64,000 nucleotides of DNA from Mycolicibacterium hippocampi (lineage in GTDB: Bacteria; Actinomycetota; Actinomycetes; Mycobacteriales; Mycobacteriaceae): NCBI RefSeq assembly GCF_010723735.1, contig NZ_BLLB01000002.1:4650001-4714000 (forward strand). The letters run 5' to 3'. A program made the translations under genes and the position numbers. The notes under the pieces are model-generated. The model was not told the origin of the DNA, ran no database searches, and saw nothing but the letters and a program-made list of their open reading frames with translations. Below are positions 35,417 through 43,782 of this stretch, piece after piece (position 1 is the first letter of the stretch; each line of letters opens with the position of its first letter).

Positions 35417-37063
35417 TTACCGACGGCGGCGTCGGCGGCCGGTGCCGAAGATGCTGCGGGTGATCTCACGCCCGATCACCGTTCCTGCGGAGCGCATCGC
35501 GCTCTTGAACGCCGGGCTGTCCATCACCTGCTCCAGGAAGCCCGGTTCCGGCGGCAGACCCGGCGCCGGCATCGGCGGTACCTCGACAGCCGGTGGTACC
35601 TCGACAGCCGGTGGTACCTCGACAGCCGGTGGTACCTCGACAGCCGGCGGTACCTCGACAGCCGGCGGCACCTCGACGGGCGGTGGTACCTCGACGGGCG
35701 GTGGCGCCAGCCTGGCGGCCAACCGCTCGTAGGCCGAATCTCGATCGACGGATCGTCCGTACTCGGCCTGCAGTGGGCTTGCGGCCGCAGCCGCAGTGAT
35801 CGCGTCCGGGCCGATGGTGTCCATCAGCGAGCGCGGCGCGCGCATCCGGGTCCAAGCCACCGGCGTCGGTGCTCCCTTTTCGGAGAGCACTGTGACAATG
35901 GCCTCACCGATACCCAGTGAGGTCAGTGCCGACTCCAGGTCGTACACGTCGGTCTTCGGATAGGTTCGCACCGTTTTCGACAGGGCCTTCTGGTCGTCGG
36001 GGGTGAACGCGCGCAGCGCATGCTGGATGCGGGCGCCCAGCTGGCTCAGCACGGCGTTGGGCACGTCGTTCGGTAGCTGGGTGCAGAAGAAGACGCCGAC
36101 GCCCTTGGAGCGGATCAGTTTGACCGTCTGCTCCACCTGCTGCAGGAAGGCTTTGGAAGCGTCGGTGAACAGCAGATGGGCCTCGTCGAAGAAGAACACC
36201 AGCTTCGGTTTGTCGAGGTCACCCACCTCGGGCAGCGTGGTGAACAGATCGGCGAGCACCCACATCAGGAACGTGGAGAACATCACCGGCCGGGCGGCCT
36301 GGGTGCCGAGTTCGAGCAGGGTGATGATCCCCCGCCCCGAGGCGTCGACCCGCATCAGGTCAGCGGGCTCGAGCTCGGGTTCGCCGAAGAACGTGTCGGC
36401 ACCTTCGGCCTCGAGGTTGACCAAGGCGCGCAGGATCACCCCCGCGGTGGTGGTCGAGACCGCACCCAGCGCCTTGAGCTGCGGCTTGCCCTCGTCGCTG
36501 GTCAGGTACTGGATCACCGACCGCAGATCCTTGAGGTCGAGCAGCGGCAAGCCCTGCTGGTCTGCCCAGTGAAAGATCAGGCCAAGCGTGGATTCCTGAG
36601 TCTGGTTGAGCCCCAACACCTTCGACAACAGGATCGGCCCGAAGCTGGTGACGGTCGCGCGGACGGGCACTCCGATCCCGGCCGTGCCCAGTGACAGGAA
36701 CTCCACCGGGTACGCGGTGGGCGTCCAGGTGTCGCCGATATCGACAGAACGCTGGGTGATCTTGTCGTCGCCTTGCCCTGGGCGCGAGAGCCCGGACAGA
36801 TCACCCTTCACGTCGGCCATCAGCACCGGCACGCCTGCTCCGGAAAGCTGCTCGGCCAGCACCTGCAGCGACTTCGTTTTCCCGGTGCCGGTGGCGCCGG
36901 CGACCAGGCCGTGCCGGTTGACCGTCGCCAGCGGGATTCGCACCTGCGCTACCGGATCACAGACCCCGTCGACAAGCACCGCGCCCAGTTCCAGCGCGGC
37001 ACCTTCAGAGCTGTAACCTGCGGCGATCTGCCGTGCGGGGGACGCTGCGGACTCCGTGGCCAT
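35417..37063 (-). CDS. HerA-like/DUF853 P-loop ATPase with C-terminal proline-valine repeat (Rv2510c-like)
   Basis: 548 residues. Walker A GLVAGATGTGKTKSLQ (about residue 58), Walker B KLVFFFDEAHLLF (about 288), and FFCTQLPNDVPNAVLSQLG typical of the HerA/DUF853 branch. It is likely a hexameric ATPase that moves or remodels a polymer (DNA or protein); no nuclease partner (NurA) is adjacent. After residue ~455 come seven PP(A/P)VEV hexapeptides, then an amphipathic segment and a tail GTGRRRRRR of arginines. Its start faces orn 80 bp away. Role in the cell unknown. Confidence 0.85.
   Translation of the reverse strand: MATESAASPARQIAAGYSSEGAALELGAVLVDGVCDPVAQVRIPLATVNRHGLVAGATGTGKTKSLQVLAEQLSGAGVPVLMADVKGDLSGLSRPGQGDDKITQRSVDIGDTWTPTAYPVEFLSLGTAGIGVPVRATVTSFGPILLSKVLGLNQTQESTLGLIFHWADQQGLPLLDLKDLRSVIQYLTSDEGKPQLKALGAVSTTTAGVILRALVNLEAEGADTFFGEPELEPADLMRVDASGRGIITLLELGTQAARPVMFSTFLMWVLADLFTTLPEVGDLDKPKLVFFFDEAHLLFTDASKAFLQQVEQTVKLIRSKGVGVFFCTQLPNDVPNAVLSQLGARIQHALRAFTPDDQKALSKTVRTYPKTDVYDLESALTSLGIGEAIVTVLSEKGAPTPVAWTRMRAPRSLMDTIGPDAITAAAAASPLQAEYGRSVDRDSAYERLAARLAPPPVEVPPPVEVPPAVEVPPAVEVPPAVEVPPAVEVPPAVEVPPMPAPGLPPEPGFLEQVMDSPAFKSAMRSAGTVIGREITRSIFGTGRRRRRR
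35575..35705 (-). repeat. 18-bp in-frame tandem repeat encoding PP(A/P)VEV
   Basis: On the plus strand the unit GGTACCTCGACAGCCGGT recurs about seven times, with small variants (GGCGGT, GACGGG). It codes for a proline-rich hexapeptide linker of the ATPase. Several units are identical, showing recent duplication or gene conversion. Confidence 0.9.
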
Positions 37064-37129
37064 GCGGGGAACCCTACTTGGGCAGCCGCCAGTAGGTGGG
37101 TGTGGGAAGCCGCCCGAGGTCGTGGGGCT

Positions 37130-37135
37130 TACTGT
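37130..37135 (+). promoter_or_regulatory. Predicted leaderless -10 for orn
   Basis: TACTGT (TANNNT) ends 8 nt before the GTG at 37144, no ribosome-binding site between. This supports GTG 37144 over an upstream in-frame start. Confidence 0.5.
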
Positions 37136-37143
37136 TGAGCGCT

Positions 37144-37791
37144 GTGCGAGACGAACTGGTGTGGATCGACTGCGAAATGACCGGCCTGGACCTCAAGTCC
37201 GACCTACTCGTCGAGATCGCGGTCCTTGTGACCGATTCCGAACTCAACATCCTCGGCGACGGCCTCGACGTGGTGATCCACGCCGGAGACGAGGCACTGT
37301 CGTCGATGGTCGACGTGGTGGCACAGATGCACACGAAGTCCGGTCTGATCGAAGAGGTGCGGGCGTCGACCACCGACGTGGCCACCGCGGAGTCGATGGT
37401 GCTGGACTACATCCGAACCCACGTGTCCCAGGCCAAGACCGCGCCGCTGGCCGGCAATTCGATCGCCACGGACCGCGGGTTCATCGCCAGGGACATGCCC
37501 AAGCTCGACGATTACCTTCACTACCGGATGATCGACGTCAGCTCGATCAAGGAGTTGTGCCGCCGGTGGTATCCGCGGATCTACTTCGGTCAGCCGGAGA
37601 AGGGCCTCGCGCACCGCGCGCTGGCCGACATCCACGAATCCATCCGTGAGTTGCGTTACTACCGGCAGACGGCATTCGTGACCCCGCCTGGCCCGTCGAC
37701 CAGCGATATCGCCGCGATAGCGGCCGAACTCGGTCCACCGACGCGCGACGACAGCGCTACCAATTCGGCTACGGAGGGTTCCACCGGCTAG
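37144..37791 (+). CDS. orn: Oligoribonuclease (DEDDh 3'-5' exonuclease)
   Basis: 215 residues, the length I recall for the M. tuberculosis enzyme. It degrades 2-5 nt RNA (and pGpG) to mononucleotides in the cytoplasm. Exonuclease motifs: I, VWIDCEMTGLD (Asp, Glu); II, NSIATDRGFIARDMP (Asp); III, HRALADIHESIREL (His, Asp). The C-terminal ~25 residues are Ser/Thr/Ala-rich and variable. The stop TAG overlaps a TAGTAT that may serve as the -10 for tRNA-His downstream. Confidence 0.96.
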   Translation: MRDELVWIDCEMTGLDLKSDLLVEIAVLVTDSELNILGDGLDVVIHAGDEALSSMVDVVAQMHTKSGLIEEVRASTTDVATAESMVLDYIRTHVSQAKTAPLAGNSIATDRGFIARDMPKLDDYLHYRMIDVSSIKELCRRWYPRIYFGQPEKGLAHRALADIHESIRELRYYRQTAFVTPPGPSTSDIAAIAAELGPPTRDDSATNSATEGSTG

Positions 37792-37818
37792 TATCGACGA
37801 CGCCGCGTGAGCGGCAAT

Positions 37819-37892
37819 GGTGGCTGTAGTTCAGTTGGTAGAGCACCAGGTTGTGATCCTGGCTGTCGCGGGTTCGAGTCCCGTCAGCCACC
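37819..37892 (+). tRNA. tRNA-His (anticodon GUG)
   Basis: Acceptor GTGGCTG pairs with CAGCCAC; an extra G at 37819 pairs with discriminator C at 37892, the G-1 identity mark of tRNA-His. The D arm is GTTC..GAGC, the anticodon stem CCAGG/CCTGG with loop TTGTGAT (anticodon GTG), and the T arm has GGGTTCGAGTCCC. CCA is not encoded. A candidate -10 TAGTAT lies about 25 nt upstream. Confidence 0.97.
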
Positions 37893-37901
37893 CGCTCTCA
37901 G

Positions 37902-37933
37902 AGGCGCCGTCTACTCCGGTAGGCGGCGCTTCT
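37902..37933 (+). terminator. Hairpin terminator after tRNA-His
   Basis: An 11-bp stem (37904-37914 with 37919-37929, one G-U) closed by a TCCG tetraloop, followed by TTCT. It begins 10 nt after the tRNA and is placed to end its transcript. Confidence 0.7.
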
Positions 37934-38045
37934 GCGTCGGCGCCGGAAGAGTCTCGTTCCCGACGCCCACGCCGTCAGATCACGTGAAGCGAGGACAGGC
38001 CGCCCGCACCCGTCCCGGTGACGGGTGCGCCGTCGCTACTGCCCG

Positions 38046-39266
38046 TCAGATGTTGGCGTTGCCGGCTTCCCACTGCTCCCAGGGGACGTTCCAGTCGCCA
38101 AGACCGTCGGTGCCGGGCAGCGTCGATCCCACGGTGTTGATGATCTCGACCACGTCACCGCGCTTGGAGTTGTTGTAGAACCACTGGCCGTTGCTGGTAC
38201 TCACGTTGATGCAGCCGTGGCTGACATTGCTGTATCCCTGGCTGCCCACCGACCACGGCGCGGCGTGAATGTAGATCCCGCTGTAGGAGATCTGGGTGGC
38301 CCAGTCGACCTCGGTGCGGTATCCGTTGGGCGAGTTGACCGGCACACCGTAGGTCGACGAGTCCATCACCATCTCCGCACGGCGGTCGCCGACGATGTAG
38401 ACGCCGTTGTTGGTGGGGGTGCTGTTCTTGCCCATCGACACCGGCATGCTCTTGATGACCTCGCCGTTGCGGCGGACTGTCAGCGTCTTCGTGCTGTCGT
38501 CGACGGTCGTGATGACCGCATCACCGACGGTGAAGCGGGTGGACACGTTGTCCTGACCGAACAGACCGTCCCCCAGGTCCACGCCGTAGGTGTTGACCGC
38601 GACGTCCACGGTCGTACCGGGCTTCCAGTATTCCGCTGGGCGCCAACGGACTTCGCGGTTACTCAGCCAGTAGAAGGCGCCATCGACGGGCGGGGTGGTC
38701 TTGACGGTGATCGCGCGCTCCGCGGCGACCCGGTTCGGGATGTTCTCGTCGAAGCGGATGGCCACTGGCTGACCGACGCCGACGACCTCACCCTCGTTGG
38801 GGAGCACGTAGGGCATGGTGAGGTTCTCGGGCGAGTGCGTCTCGAACGTCATCTGCCGGCTGGTGGCACCGCCCAGGCCGAGCGACTGCGCGGTCAACGT
38901 GTAGCGCTTGTTGTATCCGAGCGGCTCGGCGGTTTCCCAGGTCAGGCCGTCCTTGGAGAGCTGACCGTCGACAGCCTCACCGTCTTCGTTGACCATCGAC
39001 ACAGCACCCAGCACACCGAATTCAGCGCTGACCTCGACAGGCGAATCGACGCTCACCCCGACGGCGCCGTCCTCGACCGAGGACGTCAGCTTCGGGACCA
39101 GCAGGTCACCGAAGGGTGTGCCCTTGTCGGTGATCACCTCGGGCTGCGCCGGTTCGGAACTCCCGCCGCATGCTGTCAAGGCAAACGCAATCGCGGGAAC
39201 GATCGCGGCGGCCACCAACCGGGTCCGATTCCGTCGCAGACGGGCCACCGTGCTGACCTGCCACAT
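38046..39266 (-). CDS. ldtB: L,D-transpeptidase LdtB (LppS), lipoprotein
   Basis: 406 residues. Lipobox LTAC follows a basic n-region and hydrophobic core, so it is anchored outside the membrane. Two Ig-like domains follow (about residues 45-250; e.g. PVEVSAEFGVLGAVSMV and QPVAIRFDENIPNR) and then the YkuD domain (about 250-375) with IHAAPWS and the catalytic SHGCINVS. It forms 3-3 cross-links between meso-diaminopimelate residues of peptidoglycan, and sets carbapenem response in mycobacteria. The C-terminal extension ends GDWNVPWEQWEAGNANI. ATG 39266 has AGGTGG upstream. Confidence 0.95.
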   Translation of the reverse strand: MWQVSTVARLRRNRTRLVAAAIVPAIAFALTACGGSSEPAQPEVITDKGTPFGDLLVPKLTSSVEDGAVGVSVDSPVEVSAEFGVLGAVSMVNEDGEAVDGQLSKDGLTWETAEPLGYNKRYTLTAQSLGLGGATSRQMTFETHSPENLTMPYVLPNEGEVVGVGQPVAIRFDENIPNRVAAERAITVKTTPPVDGAFYWLSNREVRWRPAEYWKPGTTVDVAVNTYGVDLGDGLFGQDNVSTRFTVGDAVITTVDDSTKTLTVRRNGEVIKSMPVSMGKNSTPTNNGVYIVGDRRAEMVMDSSTYGVPVNSPNGYRTEVDWATQISYSGIYIHAAPWSVGSQGYSNVSHGCINVSTSNGQWFYNNSKRGDVVEIINTVGSTLPGTDGLGDWNVPWEQWEAGNANI

Positions 39267-39403
39267 ACTTCGTTCCACCTCACATACAGGACTGTTCAAC
39301 CGACAGCGAACAGTCTACGGCCAGATCCGACAAGGAGCACGATCGTGAGGAGGCTCCGGCCCCCACGGGGACGTTGTGATTTCTCCGTCTGCCGCCAGCC
39401 TGT

Positions 39404-39409
39404 TATTGT
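39404..39409 (+). promoter_or_regulatory. -10 box of the tRNA-Lys promoter
   Basis: TATTGT (TANNNT) ends 9 nt before the mature tRNA 5' end at 39419. It lies in the divergent region with ldtB. Confidence 0.5.
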
Positions 39410-39418
39410 CTCTCACGC

Positions 39419-39491
<73 letters not shown>

Positions 39492-39524
39492 CTTCAGCCC
39501 TTGATGCCTCTGCACTGCAATCGA

Positions 39525-39556
39525 GACAAGTACCCCGCTCAGGCGGGTTTCTTGTC
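39525..39556 (+). terminator. Rho-independent-like terminator after tRNA-Lys
   Basis: Inner stem CCCGC/GCGGG with loop TCAG, then TTTCTT; outer arms GACAAG and CTTGTC extend it across a 3 by 3 internal loop. It starts about 33 nt after the tRNA. Confidence 0.75.
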
Positions 39557-39587
39557 GTTCCTCGCGACGCCACGGCCCGTGCCCGCC

Positions 39588-39612
39588 GTTTGGCCACGCC
39601 GACAGCGGGTAC
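39588..39612 (+). promoter_or_regulatory. SigF-like promoter upstream of the ChaB protein gene
   Basis: GTTT (39588-39591), a 15-nt spacer, then GGGTAC (39607-39612). The mycobacterial SigF consensus I know is GTTT-N15-17-GGGTAT, so this differs at one base. It lies about 105 nt before the start of the ChaB/Rho-N gene. Confidence 0.6.
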
Positions 39613-39717
39613 CGCTCATCTAGGTGGTCGCGATCATCTGAGCGAGTCCTGAAATAGGGTTCCACGCCGAAACAGTCCGGCACTCTCGCGGCCGATCGAT
39701 TCGGAAGGAGCGGCGCC

Positions 39718-40137
39718 ATGCCCATGACCAAGAAGAGCGGCAAGCCGAAGAAGAAGGAACTGCCCAGCACGCTACGCAAGTCCGGTAAGAAGGCTCAGCG
39801 CACGTTCGCCAAGGCTCACGATGCAGCGGCCGAGGAGTACGGCGACCGTGAGCGCGCCCACCGCGTCGCCTACAGCACGTTGAAGCGCAAGTTCGAGAAG
39901 GTGGGCGACCACTGGGAGAGGAAGGACAAGAAGGGTCCGTCGGACGAGCGCGCCCGTAGCGGTGGCCCGAATCCCAAGGGCAAGACTGCCGAGGGAGTCA
40001 ACGCGAATGCCACCAAGAAGCACCTCACCGAGGTCGCCCGCAAGCTCGACATCCCGCGTCGCTCGACGATGAACAAGGACGAGCTGGTCTCCGCGATCAA
40101 GAAGGCCAACCGCCGCGAAACCGCTCGCAACCGCTGA
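39718..40137 (+). CDS. ChaB-domain protein with C-terminal Rho-N/SAP-like domain
   Basis: 139 residues, extremely basic. Residues 15-65 are a ChaB domain (LPSTLRKSGKKAQRTFAKAH, then HRVAYSTLKRKFEKVGDHW). Residues about 98-130 look like a Rho N-terminal or SAP-type helix-extended-loop module (ATKKHLTEVARKLDIPRRST, then KDELVSAIKKAN), usually nucleic-acid binding. Both ends are lysine-rich. GGAAGGAG lies 9 nt before the ATG. The SigF-like promoter suggests stress or stationary-phase expression, and the composition suggests a nucleoid or RNA-binding role. The ChaB name does not prove a link to cation transport. Confidence 0.82.
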   Translation: MPMTKKSGKPKKKELPSTLRKSGKKAQRTFAKAHDAAAEEYGDRERAHRVAYSTLKRKFEKVGDHWERKDKKGPSDERARSGGPNPKGKTAEGVNANATKKHLTEVARKLDIPRRSTMNKDELVSAIKKANRRETARNR

Positions 40138-40170
40138 GCTGACCGCCCCCGGCTGCTTACGCCAGCCTGA

Positions 40171-42822
40171 TTACGCCGCGACCAGGTCCTCCGCGGCTCC
40201 GGCCAGCTCCTCCACTGTCGCGCCGGCAACGGTCGGCAGCGCGATCTCGATGTCGCCGACGTTGATGAAGCCCCACTGGGTGAAGTTCTCGTACGGGGTG
40301 GCCGAACCGACCACCTGCAACGTCAGAGTGTCACCCGGTGACATGGTATAAGCGATCTGCTCGAGGTCGACGGTCACCGTGTGGGTACGTCCGTCGAGCG
40401 TCACCGGCACCGGCGTGACGAGATTGCCCAGGACGAGGCCAGTTGTCTCGTTGACCAACTGGGCGTAGATGTGTCGGCTGGTCCCGAGTCCCGAGTAGCT
40501 GAAGCTCAGGACCGGCGCTCCGACGATCTCGGTGGTGGTCTCCGGTCCCGGGATCTCGACGTCGAGCGCCAACCAGGCTTCCGAGGCCACCGCCGGCGAC
40601 AACAGCAACGGTGTCGGCGACTGAGTCTGCGGCCCGGAACCGCCGAGCAGCGGGATGAGGGGCAGGAAACCCCCGGATCCCGTGGTGACGAGCGGCTCGC
40701 CGTAGAACGCCGGATCGGTCGGCAGCAGATCCGACGAGTGGTAGTCGCCGTTCTGATCGAACCACTCGAACCGCGGACCTGTCGGGACCAACTCGTCTCC
40801 GTTCACGTACTTGTCCAGCCAGGCCATCGTGGAGTCGATGAGCAGCGGTGTCTGCAACGGATTCTCCGGGTCCAGGCAGATCCCGTGCCCGCCGCAGGCC
40901 CAGATCATGCTCACCGGAGTGCCGGCTTCGTCCAGCAGCAGCGCGTTGGTGACGGACTGCGCAAGGGTGAAAAGTCCGTCGGCCGTGCCCTGGATCAGCA
41001 GCGTCGGGGCCGTGATGCTGCTCACCAGAACGGTGGGGCCGCTGCTCGCCAAGATGGCCTGCTGGCTCTCGGTCAGGAACCCCAGCAGATCACCGAGGAT
41101 GAGTGCGGGGTAGATCTGCGAATTGATCCGGGCACCGGCCTCGAGGAGATCCAACCCGAGCAGCGTGCCCCAGCCGGACTTGAATGCCGCGGTCGGGTAG
41201 AGAGCTTCGATCAGCGAGTTCCACGCGATGACCGGGACGATCGCCTCGATGCGGTCGTCGATGCCCGCCGACACCAGCTGGATGCCGCCGCCGTACGAGC
41301 CGCCGACCATGCCCATCGTCGGATCCCCCGGCGCGTCCAGTTCGGTCTCCGGCCGCGTGGCGACCCAGTCGATGATGGCCTGCACGTCGCGACCTTCGAA
41401 GAACGGATTGTCCAGCTGCAGCACCCCACCGGACGCGAACTCGCCGCGGGGATCCCAGGTGACGACGTTGTAGCCGGCGTCACGTAGCGGCACCAGGCCC
41501 GGGACGAGGTCGAAGACGATGGTCTCGGAGGTGGGGTCGATGTTGCCCGCGCTGCCCAGCCCCGGCCCGTTGAGCACGGTCGTGGCGGTCTCGCCTGCCC
41601 CGAGTCCGCTCGCGGGGAAGAAGTTGGTGCTGATCTGCACACCGTCGAATGAGGTCACCATCGTGGTGAACGCCACCGGTGCCCCTTCAGGCACCAGCGC
41701 ACCGACGTTGACGTCGATCGGCGCGAACACCCGGTAGCCGATGAACGGCTGCAGGATGGCCCCCAGGATGGGCACCTGCTGCAGGCCCAGCACGATGGGC
41801 TCGACGAAGTCGCCGAGGATCGGCACCTGCTCCAGCAGCGCCACGAGCGCAGTCTTCTGGCTGACCATCACGGTGAACTGCTCGATGCCGCGCGAGTCCA
41901 CCACCGACAGATCAGGCAGGAAGGAGAACGTGCCGTCGGTGTTGAGCGTGACCTTTCCGCCCTGATCCGGGTCGTCGATGAGGGTGTAGATCAGCGGACG
42001 GTCGCGGGAGTCCGTGGCGCCGACGTCGCCGTAGATGACGCCGTTGGTGAACTCGAACGTCGGGCTCACCGAGATCGGTCCGCTGGCGACGAGCTGGTCG
42101 CGGCGCGCCGCCGCGGCCATCGCCCATTCCAGCGGCGTACCCGTCGGAGGCACTGACGGCCCGTCCTCGGCAAAGGGGTTCAGCACACCGTTGACGATCT
42201 GGAAGACGGCGTTCACCGGAGCCGTCGGCTGCGACGTCGACTCCGTTGAGTCACCCGTCGTCGGCGGCACTGCCGTCGTCGTCAGCGTCGGCTGGGCGAC
42301 CGGCGTCGTCTCAGCCGGCGCCCGGCCGGCGGTTGCCTTCGGGCTGGACAGCCACGCCTCGGCCTGTTCCGTGGCCGTGGTCTCAGCAACGTTCTGGGTG
42401 GCGGTCTCGGAGTTGTCGCGGGATCGCTTGCCGGAACCGGAGCCCGAGGACACCGGTTCGTGTTGCGCATCGAGGTCCGAGTCACCGGTCTCCGTCGAGT
42501 CCGCTTCGGGCTCCTCCGCCAGGTCGGGTTCGTCGGCTGCGTCGGCGTCTGCGTCATCGGCGTCTGCGTCATCAGCGGTGTCTGCCTCGGCGTCGGCGTC
42601 AGAGGCGTCGGAGGCTGCCGAGTCTCGGTCCGACCTCTTGCGCTCCGAGGTCGTTCCCGATGAACCGCCGGAGTCGTCAGCGCCCTGCGAGGACGTGTTC
42701 GATTCCGATCCCCCGGACGCGGGTTCGGCCGCCGCGACGCCGTGGCCGGTGAAGACCGCCGTCCCGACCCCGAAGGCCACCGCGAGTCCACCGACACGAC
42801 CGATATACCTTGCAGCGCTCAT
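40171..42822 (-). CDS. Exported CocE/PepX-type alpha/beta hydrolase with acidic low-complexity region and Ig-like domain
   Basis: 883 residues. A signal peptide ends near GHGVAAAEPASG. Residues about 35-120 are Ser/Asp/Ala-rich (TADDADADDADADAADEPD), a flexible spacer. Residues about 190-300 hold a cadherin/VCBS-like module (SPTFEFTNGVIYGDVGATDS, then GGKVTLNTDGTFSFLPD). The hydrolase follows: DLVPGLVPLRDAGYNVVTWD, nucleophile in GMVGGSYGGGIQLVSAG, LLIQGTADGLF (acid) and CGGHGICLDP (His). The last ~150 residues resemble the PepX_C galactose-binding-like domain. It should act in the envelope or outside; its ester or peptide substrate is unknown. ATG 42822 has GGGGAA. Confidence 0.82.
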   Translation of the reverse strand: MSAARYIGRVGGLAVAFGVGTAVFTGHGVAAAEPASGGSESNTSSQGADDSGGSSGTTSERKRSDRDSAASDASDADAEADTADDADADDADADAADEPDLAEEPEADSTETGDSDLDAQHEPVSSGSGSGKRSRDNSETATQNVAETTATEQAEAWLSSPKATAGRAPAETTPVAQPTLTTTAVPPTTGDSTESTSQPTAPVNAVFQIVNGVLNPFAEDGPSVPPTGTPLEWAMAAAARRDQLVASGPISVSPTFEFTNGVIYGDVGATDSRDRPLIYTLIDDPDQGGKVTLNTDGTFSFLPDLSVVDSRGIEQFTVMVSQKTALVALLEQVPILGDFVEPIVLGLQQVPILGAILQPFIGYRVFAPIDVNVGALVPEGAPVAFTTMVTSFDGVQISTNFFPASGLGAGETATTVLNGPGLGSAGNIDPTSETIVFDLVPGLVPLRDAGYNVVTWDPRGEFASGGVLQLDNPFFEGRDVQAIIDWVATRPETELDAPGDPTMGMVGGSYGGGIQLVSAGIDDRIEAIVPVIAWNSLIEALYPTAAFKSGWGTLLGLDLLEAGARINSQIYPALILGDLLGFLTESQQAILASSGPTVLVSSITAPTLLIQGTADGLFTLAQSVTNALLLDEAGTPVSMIWACGGHGICLDPENPLQTPLLIDSTMAWLDKYVNGDELVPTGPRFEWFDQNGDYHSSDLLPTDPAFYGEPLVTTGSGGFLPLIPLLGGSGPQTQSPTPLLLSPAVASEAWLALDVEIPGPETTTEIVGAPVLSFSYSGLGTSRHIYAQLVNETTGLVLGNLVTPVPVTLDGRTHTVTVDLEQIAYTMSPGDTLTLQVVGSATPYENFTQWGFINVGDIEIALPTVAGATVEELAGAAEDLVAA

Positions 42823-42931
42823 GGTTCCCCCAGGGCAGACGAGCAACGCGGCAAACTATATCCCCGGCCATCTCCCCGGAACCGGCGAATAGCGGGATAT
42901 GTAACAAACGGATTTCGACGCTGAAACCGGC

Positions 42932-43678
42932 TTAGACCTTCGTCGTCTCCCCGTAGTAAGCCAGGATCGCGTCCGAGACGTCGGTGGAGCGTGTCAGCAC
43001 CGCGTACGAGCGGATGAAGGACTCACCGACACATCCGTCGATCTTGATCCGGAAGCCGTCGACCATGACCCACGGCTCGGCGCCGGTGAACTCCTTCTCG
43101 GCGACCGTGACGACGTTGATGATCCCCGGCTTGAGGCCGATGGTGATGGCACCACCCAGGTTCCCGGCAACGCCGGGGAGGATGGCATCCGGGAACGGCC
43201 CGATGACGTCGACCCCGAGGATGCCGATCGAGGGAGTGATCCCCGCAGTGCCCGTCAGCGCCACACCGTTCGACGTGCTCATGTCGATACCGCAGCCGAT
43301 CTGATAGCCGACTTCGAGCATGCCGCGCGGGGGCTCGTCCTCGGCCGGACCTGTCATGGACGCGGTGTAGGTGCCGCCGACCTCGTACTCACGCGTCGAC
43401 AGCGCGGTGGTCAACGGCGCGATGGGCCGTTGAGTTTCCTCCTCGGCCGCCAAGGTGAGAGTCCAGCCGTCCGGGCTCGTGGTCGTCACCGGTGGCGGGG
43501 ACACCACCATGCCGGTCGGCGCCTCCGCCGCAGGTGCGCCTGCCACCGGGGACGACGCTTCCGCGGCGACCGGCTCGACCGCGGGTTCCGCCGCCGCCAC
43601 CGGAGCGATGATCGTAGTTGCCAGCAGGAAGCCGACTGATAGAACGCCGACTGATAGAACACTGGGGCGAATCAGCAC
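42932..43678 (-). CDS. MspA-family porin-like exported protein
   Basis: 248 residues. The signal peptide has a repeated VLSVGVLSVG core and an AAAEP cleavage region, then an Ala/Pro/Glu-rich linker of about 45 residues. The MspA-like beta domain runs from DGWTLTLAAEEETQRPIAPL through REYEVGGTYTASMTGP, LEVGYQIGCGIDMS and FRIKIDGCVGESFIRSYAVL, ending YYGETTKV. MspA proteins form octameric outer-membrane channels. This one has two cysteines absent from MspA and a longer N-terminus, so a distinct subfamily is likely and channel activity is not assured. The GTG start has AAGGGGG upstream. Confidence 0.85.
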   Translation of the reverse strand: MLIRPSVLSVGVLSVGFLLATTIIAPVAAAEPAVEPVAAEASSPVAGAPAAEAPTGMVVSPPPVTTTSPDGWTLTLAAEEETQRPIAPLTTALSTREYEVGGTYTASMTGPAEDEPPRGMLEVGYQIGCGIDMSTSNGVALTGTAGITPSIGILGVDVIGPFPDAILPGVAGNLGGAITIGLKPGIINVVTVAEKEFTGAEPWVMVDGFRIKIDGCVGESFIRSYAVLTRSTDVSDAILAYYGETTKV

Positions 43679-43782
43679 AACTCACCCCCTTCTCGGGCGT
43701 TATCAGGCCGTGACCGTAAAGGGAACTTACCGTGCCTAAATACCCGACTGACGCGCGGTGGCGCGGAGGGTTCCCGCCCCGG

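Noticed and set aside
35575..35705. CRISPR array
   Set aside because: The units are contiguous 18-bp in-frame repeats without spacers, inside a coding sequence.
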